DNA from: Carya illinoinensis
Taxonomy: Eukaryota; Streptophyta; Magnoliopsida; Fagales; Juglandaceae
DNA length: 64,000 nt
Assembly: GCF_018687715.1 (NCBI RefSeq)
Contig: NC_056761.1
Coordinates: 17,126,001-17,190,000 of the forward strand
Direction of reading: 5' to 3'
Both the position numbers and the translations under genes were made by a program. The first letter of the stretch is position 1; each line of letters begins with the position of its first letter. The notes below the pieces were generated by a model. That model was not told where the DNA came from and ran no database searches. It was given only the letters and a program-made list of their open reading frames with translations. Positions 11,085-22,419 of this stretch are shown one piece after another.

Positions 11085-12975
11085 AATCAATTATATATTG
11101 AAAGAAAAGAAAGTAGTACTTTAAGTCTTTAAGTGCATGCTACAAATTCATGATATATAACTAGCTGGAGTGTATATATATAGTTTGATTAATTTAATAT
11201 TTTATAGACTTGCTTGGAATATGAATTGTGAAACACAAAAAATCACAAAAGAAAAAGGATTGTAAGCAGTTGTTCTTTTAATATTAAAAACATCAGTCAC
11301 GAAATATATATTATAATTCTCAAGATCACATAATAACAAAGAAGAATAATAGTGCAATATATATTATAATTCTGAGTTTGGTTGGAGGGGTCTAATGCAA
11401 TTATCCATATTCTCAAAATTTCTGTAAAGCTAGTCGGAGCTAAAGTATTTGTCCTCTTATGTTTTTCAATAAATAAGGATAGTTGTGCATGTGTAAGATA
11501 TTCCCAAAATCATGCTTTCCCCATTTGTGTTCCCTTTCTCTTTGTACTAGGCTTGGTTGTTTCATTCCCCTTGAAAATTTGAACTGGGTAGTAAGTTTTA
11601 TCACAAATAAGGAGTTCCTATAAGGGTGGTTATGCTCAAGATTTATTGTGGGAAAAAAAATGTTCTTTACTAGGATTATTATGAGAAATGCTTTATTTAC
11701 AAATAAATATCACAAAATCAAACACATTTATCCAAGGACTGACCCAACCTTTACCCCAAAATCACATCAAAGCCCCCAACTCCGAAGCATGTTAAATCAA
11801 ATTCACACATACCTTTTTATCTATATGAAAGATGAACCCATAAATTTGCAAAAACCAAACTATATTTTACAAAAATCTCACACCGCCTTTGTGGGTTCAA
11901 AGATGACTAAACCAGCATGAAACAATCCAAACACATTTCTTACAAGGCATCATCATATTAACACTTAAACCGAAAATTCAAAACACAAACACAAGTCTTT
12001 CACTTCAACCAAACAAACTTACACTTTCCTTCCTTACTACCATAATCTTAAATACACCATTTATTCAAGAGGATTGGCCATTGTGCAAGATAAACACATT
12101 TATACTCTCAGGCATTAAAATAAATACAAATTGAAACTCTGGAGCTTAAAATAACAAGTTTCCTCTTAAGCAAACATAATTTTCACTATGAGCATGCAAA
12201 CACCCCGCCATCATGACTCCAAATCATGAGTCCAAGAAACACCCATCAAACACCTGGGGGAGATTTTATAGATTTATCGCATGGGCTCATCATTCATCAA
12301 CCTAAACTATTTTCCAAAATTATGAAAGGGCAAAGAGAGATTTATCTAACCATCCATGTGCACACAAATGTGTGAGTAGGAATTATCATTAGATTCATTA
12401 TCTAAACAAACATTAAAATCCTAAAAATTAAAATTACCGATTGGTGGCGGCTTGAAAATGGCACTATGACGACTTGAAGATGGCACTACAGCTACGGCGG
12501 CGTGAAGCAATCTATGGTGTGAAGATGGGCACTATGGTGTACAGCGTGAATTGTTAAGAAGTGAAGAATGAGTCATTAAAGAGGGAAGAAAATCATGACT
12601 CGTGTGGGTTAAGAGCTACGGGTGTGCAAAATAGAAGAACTGAAGAAGAGTAGAAGACGATGTTGTGGCCCATGGGTCTTGAGTCCTTGACTCTTGCGTT
12701 GTTGTTTATGATAGAAAGAAGAAAACAACATCGTTCCTATTAAAATGGAACGGCGTTGTTTATGATAGGAGATAAAATCATCATAGACGTCGTTTTGCAT
12801 CTAGAATTTTCTTAAAAAAGTCGGAAGAGATTGGGACTTCGACTCCGAATCGGAACTCCGCTTATAAAGTCGGAATTACTCTGACTCTGATTTCTGAGTA
12901 TTCTGACTCCATTAGAGTCAGAATCGGAGTGGGTATCGGGTGGAATCGAAACCTTCGATATTTTGCACACCTCTA

Positions 12976-15158
12976 AGTTAAAGGAATTGAGTTTTAGTGA
13001 GTTTGTAATTTTTTTTAAATGTTTAAAAGTGCTTTAAAAATTATTAAAAAAAAAAAGAAAAAAAATATTACTGCAAATATCACATTGCAAATTTTTCAAG
13101 GGTAGTGTGACTCCCACAACGGCTCCCGCTAGTTGTTTTGGAATTTGTTTTTACATTTTTTAATATGTATTTTTTTAACATATTTAAATATTTTGTAAAA
13201 AATAAAAAAATATATAATATTATTAAAAAATAATTATTTAATCATTAAGTAAAAAAATAATAAAACAAAAAATTTCAATGATAACTCCAAGCGTAAGAGT
13301 AGCATTTTTAATCTTTCGAAGGCATATTTCCATTTGAAATTTTGGTCAAGCTTTTCATAGATGAATTCACAGTTGATGCTTTAAAGGGAAAGCTAAAAAA
13401 CAAGCTACAAAGTGCCAAGTAGGTAGTTTGAGAGGTAGGGTAGATGTCAAAAGAAGAGAAAAAAAACAAAAAACGGAGAAGGCAGATTGATGAGGACGGA
13501 CAACAGCCTTTGCTATGGGCTGCTGGTGCAATGCAGCTTTTAAAAGGGAAGAGGGACAGAATGGCATTGAATTTGGTTTGCACTATTTACATGAGATGGT
13601 AAGGGCTATATTGGGAAATTGAGAAGAGGAAAGAGACACTTCCTCCACTGCTTTGGATGCCAGGTCCTGTCCGTATGACTTTACACGCAAAACTATGGTT
13701 CTGCTTTCTTCGGTATCCTCCCTCTTTCATGATTGCATGCAGTCTCGTCCTAAACAAAAGGTTAATACCCACAAATTTACTCGAATCATTATGTCCATAA
13801 CTTTGATTCATCCACGTATGTAGATGTATGTGTATATATTTACACACATGACCAAGCAGTACTTGAGATATATATACAAGAACAGATTGCCTAGCTACTG
13901 GCTAGCAGAATGACGTTGATGATCTCCTTGATTGGATATTGATTAAAACTCCTGATGTGTTTTTCCTCGTTATCCCACTTTTCATAAAAGAAACGAGTCC
14001 TATTATTTTCACGTAAGTACGTCTTTAATACGCATCATTCATCAGAAAATTAATAGACTCGAGATTTGCAAGTGATATATTTTGGAGCTATTTTCCATGG
14101 CTAGCTTTTTGCGCGCTTCAACTTTCCTCACCGGAATCTTTCGTTTCATATTATATATATGCACCTGCTAAGGGAGGTTCTTACGTGCCAATCTGCACGC
14201 CCACATCATGATCATGATCTCTTCATCTTCTCCTCGGTCATTTGCAGATGATCAACTCTGTCTCGATCCATATATCCCACGTACGTGCAGCTTAATTCAT
14301 GATTACCTCCATGAGTTTACCAAATCTCGTTCCAGCATGAAGTATCTTTTGCTTTGATCGATCAGTTTTGGATGATTATTTTTATAAAAAGAAATCCTTA
14401 AATTGGACGTACAATTAGGAAAATTGGTTGCAATATTGGCTGTTTTTTCTCATATCGATGTAAATTAGCACAGATTGTCCAATAACTACAAGTACTTTAG
14501 TGATATTTTAATTCTCTTTTTGGGTTCTGGCCCTAAGATAGATACATAGTTGCAAGTTTTTTTAAAAAAATCTTGTCTTTTTCCTATTATACTAAAGAAC
14601 ATTGTCTTTTCTTCTTTCGGTGAAGTGTTATAAAACAAAGATATATATAGTAGTGGGAAACGGACCCTTCATGTCTATTCGTCTAGCACTATTCAGACAA
14701 GTGATTCGATCTCCTTAATCAAAATACACAGAACCAAACAGTGCCCAAAAGCAAGAATATCTTTAATTTATGAGTGCATATATAATTAAAAAAACATGAT
14801 CAGTAATATCCATTTCATTCACAAAGAAAAGAAAAAGGAAAGACATGATCATGGCCGAAGGAGGAGGGCGGAATCATGATGACAATTATTCCACAAATGA
14901 AGAAACCAAAGATCAATACTTATGTACATATCCTCATGGTTAAATGATTGGTTCGTAGGTTCTGTTTTGGAAAAACAATAATAAGAATAAACTGTAGAGA
15001 TATTTTACTATTGCAGTAAGCCTAACTGTATATATATAAACGGCATGCATGCAGCAAAAACACAAACCACAGATTAAAGATATATATATGGATGGAGGAA
15101 GTGGCCATTTTCTGATCTCTCTTCTTCTTTTACTTCGTTTAATTTGCTCGATCGTCAC
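12976..15158. other. Intergenic, no gene seen; AT-rich MITE-like block at 13112-13275
   Basis: The block at about 13112-13275 (from CTCCCACAACGGCTCCCGCT through runs of T/A) resembles blocks at 37020-37210 and 45400-45600 and may be one MITE family. The rest contains short open stretches without recognisable proteins. The last few hundred bases are downstream sequence of the CLE gene. Confidence 0.4.
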
Positions 15159-15527
15159 TTACCTATTCGAAATGGGATTTGGACCACTTGGAACTTCATG
15201 TTCTGCATCGAATATATTTTCTTGCCATGGCAACAATGGAGATGATCTGCTAGTCTGGAACCTACCACTCCTTCGACCTGGTGAAGGGACATGGATACCA
15301 TTGGTTGCTACTGATAAACTTTTGTGAGTTGATGATTCTGTCTTCGACTTTCCAACGCCATGCTTTCTTGAGGTAAATTCCATGGCGTTTCTCTTCATTG
15401 CTCCATCTCTGAACGTAACAGGTGGAAAGCTATGCTTTGTGTCAGCAATGGTGGGATTAGGGATGAGTAACAGAATGATGAAGAGGGTCAGAGAGGAAAG
15501 ATAGGGAGAGGCAATATCGGCAGCCAT
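15159..15527 (-). CDS. CLE41/44: CLE peptide precursor of the TDIF (CLE41/CLE44) type
   Basis: An intronless 122-residue precursor. The C-terminus is HEVPSGPNPISN followed by Arg and stop (15159-15200). That dodecapeptide is identical to TDIF, which in Arabidopsis comes from CLE41 and CLE44. TDIF is made in phloem, secreted, and bound by the receptor kinase TDR/PXY in procambium, where it promotes cambial cell division and blocks xylem differentiation. The N-terminus beginning MAADIASPYLSSLTLF continues into a hydrophobic core ILLLIPNPTIA, a good signal peptide. The middle is variable and basic (SPGRRSGRFQTSRSS), as usual for CLE precursors. An in-frame ATG 30 bases upstream (15557) would add ten residues before the signal peptide; I prefer the inner ATG because the hydrophobic core is then near the N-terminus. 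The two prolines hydroxylated in TDIF are present. No disruption is seen. Confidence 0.93.
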   Translation of the reverse strand: MAADIASPYLSSLTLFIILLLIPNPTIADTKHSFPPVTFRDGAMKRNAMEFTSRKHGVGKSKTESSTHKSLSVATNGIHVPSPGRRSGRFQTSRSSPLLPWQENIFDAEHEVPSGPNPISNR

Positions 15528-15700
15528 GCATGCAAAATGAAATCTGTATAAAATCATCCAACAGGTCTCAAGTGATCAGCATCTAGCTAGCGACTAGCTT
15601 GGTACTCAGTCAAGGGTTGGTTGTGTGAAAGCTTAGAGCTCAAGATGGCCAGGAGAGATCAATTGAGACTGATACCTTGTTGGGCTTGTTATAAGCATTC

Positions 15701-15744
<44 letters not shown>

Positions 15745-15864
15745 AAAAGTAAAAAGGGGAAAGCAAGGATTGTGAACTGCTTTAACAATATTCCTTTGAG
15801 GTGATGCGAAGATGGTTGCTTTAACATGCCTTGTGGAGATGACTGTGTGGGTAGAAAATCTTTG

Positions 15865-15902
<38 letters not shown>
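15528..15902 (-). promoter_or_regulatory. CLE gene leader/promoter with two CT (GA) tracts
   Basis: On the gene strand, two uninterrupted CT repeats lie upstream of the start codon: 15705-15741 (about 18 units) and 15867-15902 (18 units). Such GA/CT tracts are known binding sites for BPC (GAGA-binding) factors in plant promoters and 5' leaders. Whether they lie in the UTR or promoter cannot be told. A TATA-like TTATAA sits near 15690. Any role in regulating the CLE gene is inference. Confidence 0.5.
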
Positions 15903-15906
<4 letters not shown>

Positions 15907-16594
15907 CTTGAATTGACCTTTATGACAGTGAGCGCGCCCTTGGCAGCAACCCCTAGTCTCCCAGGCGGAGGACAGAGTAGAGCCCACCTCAAGAATGGGT
16001 CCATGCAGCAGACATACATACAGAGACCGAGTGAGTCCAATAAAGTCTCGATTAATCCTCCAAAAGCTAGAAGGGCAGAAGGGGATTCACAAAGTACTAT
16101 AGGTTAATATATATTGAAGATATACAGTTCAATCACCACACCCATCAAATCATGAAATTATCAAAAGGAACCCGTGCATGCAAGCTTCATGTTCAAGCTT
16201 TACGTATTTTTATACCAGATCTCAGGCGAAAAATCTAAGATCTACTTCGTTGCTGATTGGTAATTTGGTGGTGATTTCTAGATTGCAAGGAATGATGTAA
16301 CATTGTCTATGATTCATGTTAGAATCATCACTGCACCTATTCTTTTAAGATCACTAAAAGACAAACAATAATTTTTCAATATCAGAGTTTTGATTCAGTT
16401 TAATTATGTCTATCTATAATGGCTTCCTAGCTAGTCCAGGTTTCCTTCCCTCGAAGCCCAAAAGAGAACAATAGATTCTTCAAGCTACGGCCATGTTGAT
16501 TAGCCCAAAAAGAAAAGGCCTTATGAGGATTATTCTACTACGCGTAGAAGGGAGCGTTATCCTTCTTTGAGATTGCCATCCTACTTGATTACCA
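15903..16594. other. Intergenic, no gene seen
   Basis: Between the CLE upstream region and the receptor-kinase pseudogene. No coding region supported. Confidence 0.5.
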
Positions 16595-18250
16595 GTGTGG
16601 AGAAACACAAAGTTCTGTCCGGGCAAGGGAAGGGTTAAGCATTATACATCAGACAGTTTCTACTTGTCTCGGGTTAAGCTTGTGCGTACTCATCGAGCTT
16701 TTCCCAAGCACGAACAGCGAAGAAAACTACTATTCCAAAATGGCGCTGCGAAGCGAGATTTCAAGTGGAAAGACATCATGGAGGCCACAAACTATATGGG
16801 AAAAGAGTTCATGTTTGGGTCAGGTGGTGCTCGGAAGATTTCTAAAGCCAAATTGCCATCAGGAGATACAGTGTAACATCCCAATAGAAGGCCCAAACTA
16901 TATGGCGTATATTCTAAAGACTAGTGATCAATAATACAATTGAAACTCCATTAGAACATTATAAAGAGTAATAACCTCTCATCCTTCCTAAATAACGTGG
17001 GATCCAAAACACTACCTACCTTATCTTCTTATCATATGAGACATTACAATCTCTTCTCTTAAATTCCTGAAATTCTCATCAAGCTCATTCGTTGTAGGTG
17101 GCACAGCTCAAATCCCACATTTTTAATTGAGATTGACTTCAATACAATTTGTACCATTCTAATAGAAGGCCCAAGCTATGACCTATACTTCAAAATGACT
17201 AGTCAATTATATAATTAGAGCCTCATTGGAATATTATAAAGAGCAATAACTTCTTAGCATATGGGGTATCACATACAGCTGCAGTTTAGAAGTACTAGTA
17301 GTGGAAATTAGGAGCCTTGATGGGGAGCAATTTAAGATAGAACTGGCATATGGGGTATCACATACATCAACCGCACTGGCACCATGTGAGATTGATGCAT
17401 GGGTTACTGCAGCAACAAATTAGGAGCAATTTAATTTGAATCTGCTGATATACTAGTACATGGCAAATGGAAGTGTATGGGATTGGCTAGCTGCATGCAT
17501 GGACAACCGCGCGCTCGGTAGCAAGAAGACTAGGAGCCTTGATTGGGAGGCAAGGCTATGGATTTCAGTAGGATTAGCCTGCACCATGATTGCGTACCAA
17601 AGATCATTCACAGGGATTAAAATCTAGCAACTTGTTGCTAGATTCCAATTTGGAGTCACATTTGGGGGACTTTGGGCTTGCAAAAGCAGTTGGTGGCTTC
17701 ATAGCATGACCAGGTATATGGAGTCTGGACGGTTCACGCTCTGAGTTGATGCTATATGATTCTTACTTCATCATCTATAGCTCAAATAATTCTCGAAGTA
17801 TTAAAGTTACTTCTGTTAAGCCACGTCATCTATTCTTATATTGTTAGGTGTCCCTAAATTTGATAATTTAAATTCCATGAAATTTGTAAGGTCATGTCAT
17901 CAGACAGTTTGAAATTTCAAAGGTTTGAGTTACTTCTACTTCTCTCCCCCTATACGCATGTTTCCTGGGTTTTCAGAATACGCATGTTTGTTAGAGGCAA
18001 CGGAAAAGAGTGACGTTTATAGAATGGTATTGTGCTAACGGAGCTTGTGGGTGGAGACGCATATAGAAATGCAAAATGCTGGTCGTGAGATGTTGATCGA
18101 TCCTTCTTGGAAACCACTCCTGCCGGGTGAAGAATGTGCAGCCTTCCAAGTGCTTGAATAGCCCTTCATTGCACAAAAACTGCACCAAAAAGAAAGGCCA
18201 TCTTCCCGGCAAGCATGCGATCTCCTTGTACGTGTTCAACAATATAGAGG
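16595..18250 (+). pseudogene. LRR receptor-like kinase (GSO1/GSO2-like), kinase part only
   Basis: Pieces of a plant LRR-RLK kinase domain appear in order on the plus strand. The juxtamembrane and glycine loop read RDFKWKDIMEATNYMGKEF then GSGGARKISKAKLPSGDT (16755-16875). Further on, MANGSVWDWL (about 17460), then SSNLLLDSNLESHLGDFGLA with the DFG motif (about 17630-17685). The C-terminal tail reads LIDPSWKPLLPGEECAAFQV and RPSSRQACDLL (about 18090-18225). The order and wording resemble GSO1/GSO2, receptors for CIF peptides in Casparian-strip formation. There is no LRR ectodomain, stops and frame changes are frequent, and a 402-bp solo LTR interrupts the sequence right after the glycine loop. 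Clearly not functional. Confidence 0.85.
16872..17273. mobile_element. Solo LTR inserted in the kinase pseudogene
   Basis: A 402-bp segment starts TGTAACATCC and ends GGGGTATCACA (TG...CA), and is flanked by the same 5-bp repeat TACAG (16867-16871 and 17274-17278). It sits exactly between kinase subdomain I and later kinase sequence. This is the signature of an LTR left by recombination. Inside it, a segment of about 105 bp beginning AATAGAAGGCCCAA occurs twice (about 16881 and 17160), so a very small TRIM-type element is an alternative. Confidence 0.7.
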
Positions 18251-18949
18251 ATGATGGACTTTGGAAAGATGAGTATAGATTCCTTACACATAATTTAACG
18301 AAATAATGTTGAGAAGACTGAAGTCCAATTTAGAATAAAATAACAACTTTGAACCAATCTATTACAGAACAAATAGATCGACTCCTAGCATCAGTTGAAC
18401 ATGCAGAGAACTGCACTAACTTTTACTGTGAGCACTCTGGAGTCTGGACTGCCCCTGTAGTGTACCGAATATGGAAGCTGTCCTGCCATAAATAGAGGAG
18501 ATTTTACCTAGGGTTGTATCAATGAACCAGACACTAGGTGAAAGATTGTAAGGCCGGTTAAAGTAGTAGATGTGACTAAGCTTTCATTTGAACCACTAGG
18601 ATCTAAGATCTACACCCATAATCGGCCATTTGTATTCTAGATCTTAAAAATTATCTTAAGTGGGAGCTCCGTTAAATGGCATCATGACACCTGCTTTACA
18701 AAATAGTTTTTACTTGAAAGAGTAGCTCAAGTGATTCATTTTATTGGCAGAGGTTTTACATCAGCCAGTCAGCATCATGAAAGCATCTAAATAATTGTGT
18801 AAAAATGGGTATTGACTTGAAAGAGTTCTATCAGCCTTACGAACAGAGCAACATTAACTGGAAAGCAAACATGCATCTAACTTGAAGACAACATTTTCTG
18901 AAAACAAGAATGCCTTGTCTGAAGCTGCCACAATCCATGGAAAAGCAAG
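18251..18949. other. Intergenic / 3' UTR of the minus-strand gene, no other gene seen
   Basis: The part near 18900 is probably 3' UTR of the gene ending at 18950. No further coding sequence recognised. Confidence 0.5.
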
Positions 18950-21007
18950 TTAATCGTCATCTTCATCTGCAATTGACAGCAAAATTACAAGATAAACAAA
19001 GTAGTCAACAGAGAGTAAGAGAAATGAGGGAGGGATGGGATGTATATACAGTTACAAAATACAGACACAGGTTTCTCTTTGTTTCGGTTTGTTAACTTTT
19101 TATAAATGAAATTATATTAGGTGACTCAAAAAATGTCTAGAATCTCCAGCATGGTACGCTCCCCAACTAAACAAACAGTAATTGAACTTCCAAGTGATTT
19201 TAAACGTTTAGCCAATTAAGAGGACGTCCTATTTTAGCCAATTAAGAGGCAAAAGCATAAAATTTTTTTTGATAAGTAAATAAAATTTACAAAACATGAA
19301 TCCAATTAATTGTACATATTCAATTTCAAATAAAAACCAAAAAATAAGTATCAGGATGAATCCAACCATGCCTATATGTAAGAAAATACAAAAGCGCAAG
19401 TTTGCATACTATACCCTAAAGCAAGTAACCTTCAAGGGCCTCTGTATGCTTGTTAGCACAACATAACCAATGTAGGTTTCATAACATTGGATAGCAAAAT
19501 ATATGGAGGGTCTTTTGCATTATGTTGATTTAAAATGTTAAAATGAAAGGAAAACTTCACATTATTCCTAAATATGGAAAACAAATAATAATGTTATCAG
19601 GCATCAAAGAGCGCCAAAGGTAAAACACATCACATTTAAAGACTAAAATATGGAAAATTAGTAAAACACATCCTATTTAAAGACTAAAATATGGGAAAAA
19701 AAAAATTGTTTGGAAATAGAGAGTGCCAAAGATAGGGAAAAAAATATCATCTTGAGAGTATGGTAATTTGTGTTAGGAGAGTGCTCCCTAGTCCCTTGAA
19801 TGGCATAACTTCACTCTCCACCCCTTACTTGAGGGAGAAAGCGACAACATGTGGTCTAAGGACCACTGAAGCATTATATCCTTCAGTCTCAAAAGAGTTC
19901 ACAGACCACTAGTGATTAAAAAAAAAAAAAAAAACAGAGAATTAATTTTAACAACATTCAAAGGGCCACCCCCATCAAATACCAAAGAAGAGATTCTAGA
20001 GTTGCACAGAAAACAGCTGGATTTGAAAACGAGTGAATTGTAACCTGCAAACACAGGTGTGACAGATCAAAAATCTGTAGACACTAGACTATATGGAAAG
20101 AATCTGTTACAGAATCAAAAGGTTATCAGCTAACAGAAACCATAGCTGCCAAAATATCAATATTGAGTTGAACTTAGGACCAAGCAAACAACCGGCATAG
20201 TTGCTGAAACATAGGCATTTCATTTAAAACCAGAAGAACACACGTCATCGTTACAAAATTTCACAATATAGACCAATCGAAGCCCACTTAATTTGAATGC
20301 TAAAAATAACTGCCATTAGGAGGGCGTGATTCTACTAAAAGAAAACAAACTTTTTGTTAAAAAGTTCCAAACACCATCCAAGCAAGTTAAATGTATCAGA
20401 AATATTATCCGAAAACCCAGTCAATAAAAGGCGCTTCAGATGATGCGGATTCTACCAAGACAGTGAGAACGGACATGTGAGAAAATATACAAGAAATTCA
20501 GTTTCACGATGCAACAACATAGGCTGATTGGAATTTCACGTACCCACATGAAATGGATACACAATGTCCCAAATTATTTTTTTTGATAAATCACAATGTC
20601 CGAAATTATTCATATAATATCCGATTTGACATCATATAAAAGCAAATACAGAAAAAAAGGAGGAAGAAAAGGAAAAGGAAATACCGAAGTAGCGGCGCTC
20701 GTTAGCGGCCTTGGCTTTGGCGAGCATCTTGTCGAGGTCCTCCTGGAGCTGAGCGTCCCATTTGACGAGCTGGTTAACGAAGACGGCCCCGAGTCCCATA
20801 CCCACCACGTGCTCCCATGGATCTAAACACAAAAGGAAAAAACATAATCAGCCCAGGAGACGACTGTGGAGAAAAAGGAACAGAGGTAAGAGAGGAGGGG
20901 AAGAGAGAAGGACTCACGGCGCATGTAAGGGAGTTTTCGGAGTGCGTTTGAGTACATCTGGGTGCCCAGTCCCAGTAGTGCTCCGATCATCGTCGCGCTC
21001 CAAGCCA

Positions 21008-21008
<1 letters not shown>
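18950..21008 (-). CDS. Small conserved plant protein, possible mitochondrial complex I accessory subunit; three exons
   Basis: Exon 1 is 21008-20918 (donor GTGAGT), exon 2 is 20822-20685 (acceptor TGTTTAG, donor GTATTT), and exon 3 is 18966-18950 (acceptor TTGCAG). Introns are 95 bp and 1,718 bp. Spliced, it gives 81 residues: it starts MAWSATMIGALLGLGTQMYS, continues LRKLPYMRHPWEHVVGMGLG across the first junction, has KMLAKAKAANERRYF at the end of exon 2, and finishes DEDDD. Two weakly hydrophobic segments (about residues 4-17 and 36-49) suggest membrane association. I recognise this as a short, highly conserved plant protein; I recall Arabidopsis relatives reported with mitochondrial complex I, but cannot confirm that here. 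Both splice junctions restore codons (CAT and GAT), which supports the model. The last exon holds only the final residues and the stop. A CT microsatellite (21008-21040) lies at and just upstream of the start codon. Confidence 0.88.
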
Positions 21009-21038
<30 letters not shown>

Positions 21039-21040
21039 GT
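21008..21040. repeat. (CT)n microsatellite in the 5' leader
   Basis: CT repeat broken once by G, abutting the ATG of the minus-strand gene (so GA-rich in its mRNA). Probably within the 5' UTR. Confidence 0.9.
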
Positions 21041-21189
21041 GTGCAGAGTGCCGCTCACCACGTCGCCAGAATGAAATATTGGATTCATGGGCGATGAACC
21101 CGTTGTTTGGGCTGAGTCCGTCGCAAGATTTGGACTGGAGCCAGAACCCAGACCCATCATCCAGAACCAGTTGAGTAAATTTATCCAGC

Positions 21190-21364
21190 TTGGTTACATA
21201 AATGAGATTAAATATTTTTTAAAAATAAAATAAAATATTGTTATAATATAATTTTTTAATATTAATTTTATTTTAAAATTTAAAAAAGTTAAATTATTTA
21301 TTATATTTTGTGTAAGAATTTGTGAAAGTTATAATAATGAGATGAAATGTTTTGAGTAACCAAA
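21190..21364. mobile_element. AT-rich MITE
   Basis: Bounded by TTGGTTAC (21190) and its inverse GTAACCAA (21356-21363), with the core of ATGAGATTAAATATT and TTAAATTATTTATTATATTT seen in other copies in this window (for example 33690-33879). No coding capacity. Confidence 0.65.
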
Positions 21365-21380
21365 TGACCAAGAAAAATAC

Positions 21381-21973
21381 TATAGATACAAAGGAATCCC
21401 ATAAAAAGATCCCACATATTGATGTGGCGCACTAGCAGAAGGTCATGTCTCTCTTTTTTTTCCCCCTTTTCTCCCTGTGATTTCCTCGTGCCTGTCCATT
21501 CCCCACCTCCCCCTTCCCTTTCTCTCCCCTTTGCCTATGCCTGCCTTGTTGGTCGGGGCCACCTCAAGGTGGACAGAAGCCATCAGTGGTGTTGCTGGAG
21601 TGTGGTCGGGGCTTGCACTGGCAGAGACATGGGAGCATGTGGTCGTGGTTGGTGCAACTAGAGTGTGGTCGTGAGGAGCTTGCGTGGTTGGCGGTCACAG
21701 CTTATGGCCGACGGCTATTGGCTTCCGTTGGCTTGTGCAGTGTCATGGTCACAATGTGGCTGGGGCGATTGCGGATTGTGTGGCTAGTTGTCATCGTCGG
21801 ATGGCTGGAGAACCACCCCAACACAGGCAAATATTGTCGGTAAGGGAAGGGTGAGGGAAATGGAAGGAGGGGAGAGGCACAGGGAGGGGGGAGAAAAAAA
21901 AATGTAATATGATATCTTGCTAGTGAGCCACATCAGTGTGTGGAATCCCTTTATGAGATTTCCTTATATCTCA
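21381..21973. mobile_element. TIR element with GC-rich interior (MULE/MITE type)
   Basis: The ends are long imperfect inverted repeats: left AAGGAATCCCATAAAAAGAT..GATGTGGCGCACTAGC, right (reversed) AAGGAAATCTCATAAAGGGA..GATGTGGCTCACTAGC. The inversion continues inward through C/T-rich versus G/A-rich tracts (about 21446-21530 and 21840-21905). The centre (about 21540-21840) is strikingly GC-rich compared with the AT-rich surroundings and has open frames on the plus strand that I do not recognise (WLAVTAYGRRLLASVGLCSV). No transposase. Long TIRs fit Mutator-like non-autonomous elements; the 9-bp duplication expected for these was not identified. Confidence 0.6.
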
Positions 21974-22300
21974 AGCAGTCATATCTAAAATTATCCTAAA
22001 GGTACGGTTAAAGAAACCATATTTTGATTTTAAAAAGCTAGATACAATCGTAAAAGTGTGTTAGTACGGTGCAAGTTTTTTAAAAAAGAGTAGGGTTTAC
22101 TATTAAAAAATTAGGTTTTTCTAAGGGCAAAAATAACCGATGAACCGGGCAGGACTAAACTAGTGGGATTGGTCCAGTATTGGGTTTGGTTTAGTCCAGT
22201 ACTAGGTTTATTTTTCTCAAAATGGGTCAAAATTGATCTGGTTCTAGTTTTCCTTTTTTTAACACTAGACCGAAATCGGTAAAATTGGAAGTAATGGTAT

Positions 22301-22407
22301 AGGGGTGTAACTGGTGTAGTATCGGTTCTTCAAATCTCATAACTGGTATATACTGGTTCGGTTCTAAAATATGTCTAAAACCAGACCGAACCGGACCTGT
22401 TACACCG
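22301..22407. mobile_element. Miniature hAT-like element
   Basis: About 107 bp with inverted ends AGGGGTGTAACTGG / CTGTTACACCGG and internal ACTGGTTCGGTT / AACCGAACCGG repeats, the look of tiny hAT MITEs. The preceding 22130-22270 holds similar CCAGT/CGGT-rich sequence. Confidence 0.5.
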
Positions 22408-22419
22408 GCAGTTTTTTTT

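Larger units (their letters stand above)
8663..12975 (-). mobile_element. hAT-family DNA transposon, decayed
   Basis: A broken hAT transposase (9050-11009, minus) lies between ends rich in repeated GACTCCGA/GGAATCG-type motifs (8670-8800 and 12830-12960), the subterminal repeat style of hAT elements. Candidate termini are TAGGCCTGTG at 8663 and, reversed from 12975, TAGAGGTGTG, which agree at 7 of 10 positions. No 8-bp target duplication is evident next to them, so the exact ends are uncertain. The 11.1-12.8 kb part carries no recognisable coding sequence and may be 5' leader or later insertions. Confidence 0.65.

Noticed and set aside
13308..13847. Two minus-strand frames of 86-91 codons
   Set aside because: No recognisable motif, no splice context, composition like non-coding sequence.
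15640..16107. Frames on both strands with Ser-Leu or Arg-Glu repeats
   Set aside because: Produced by the GA/CT microsatellites upstream of the CLE gene.
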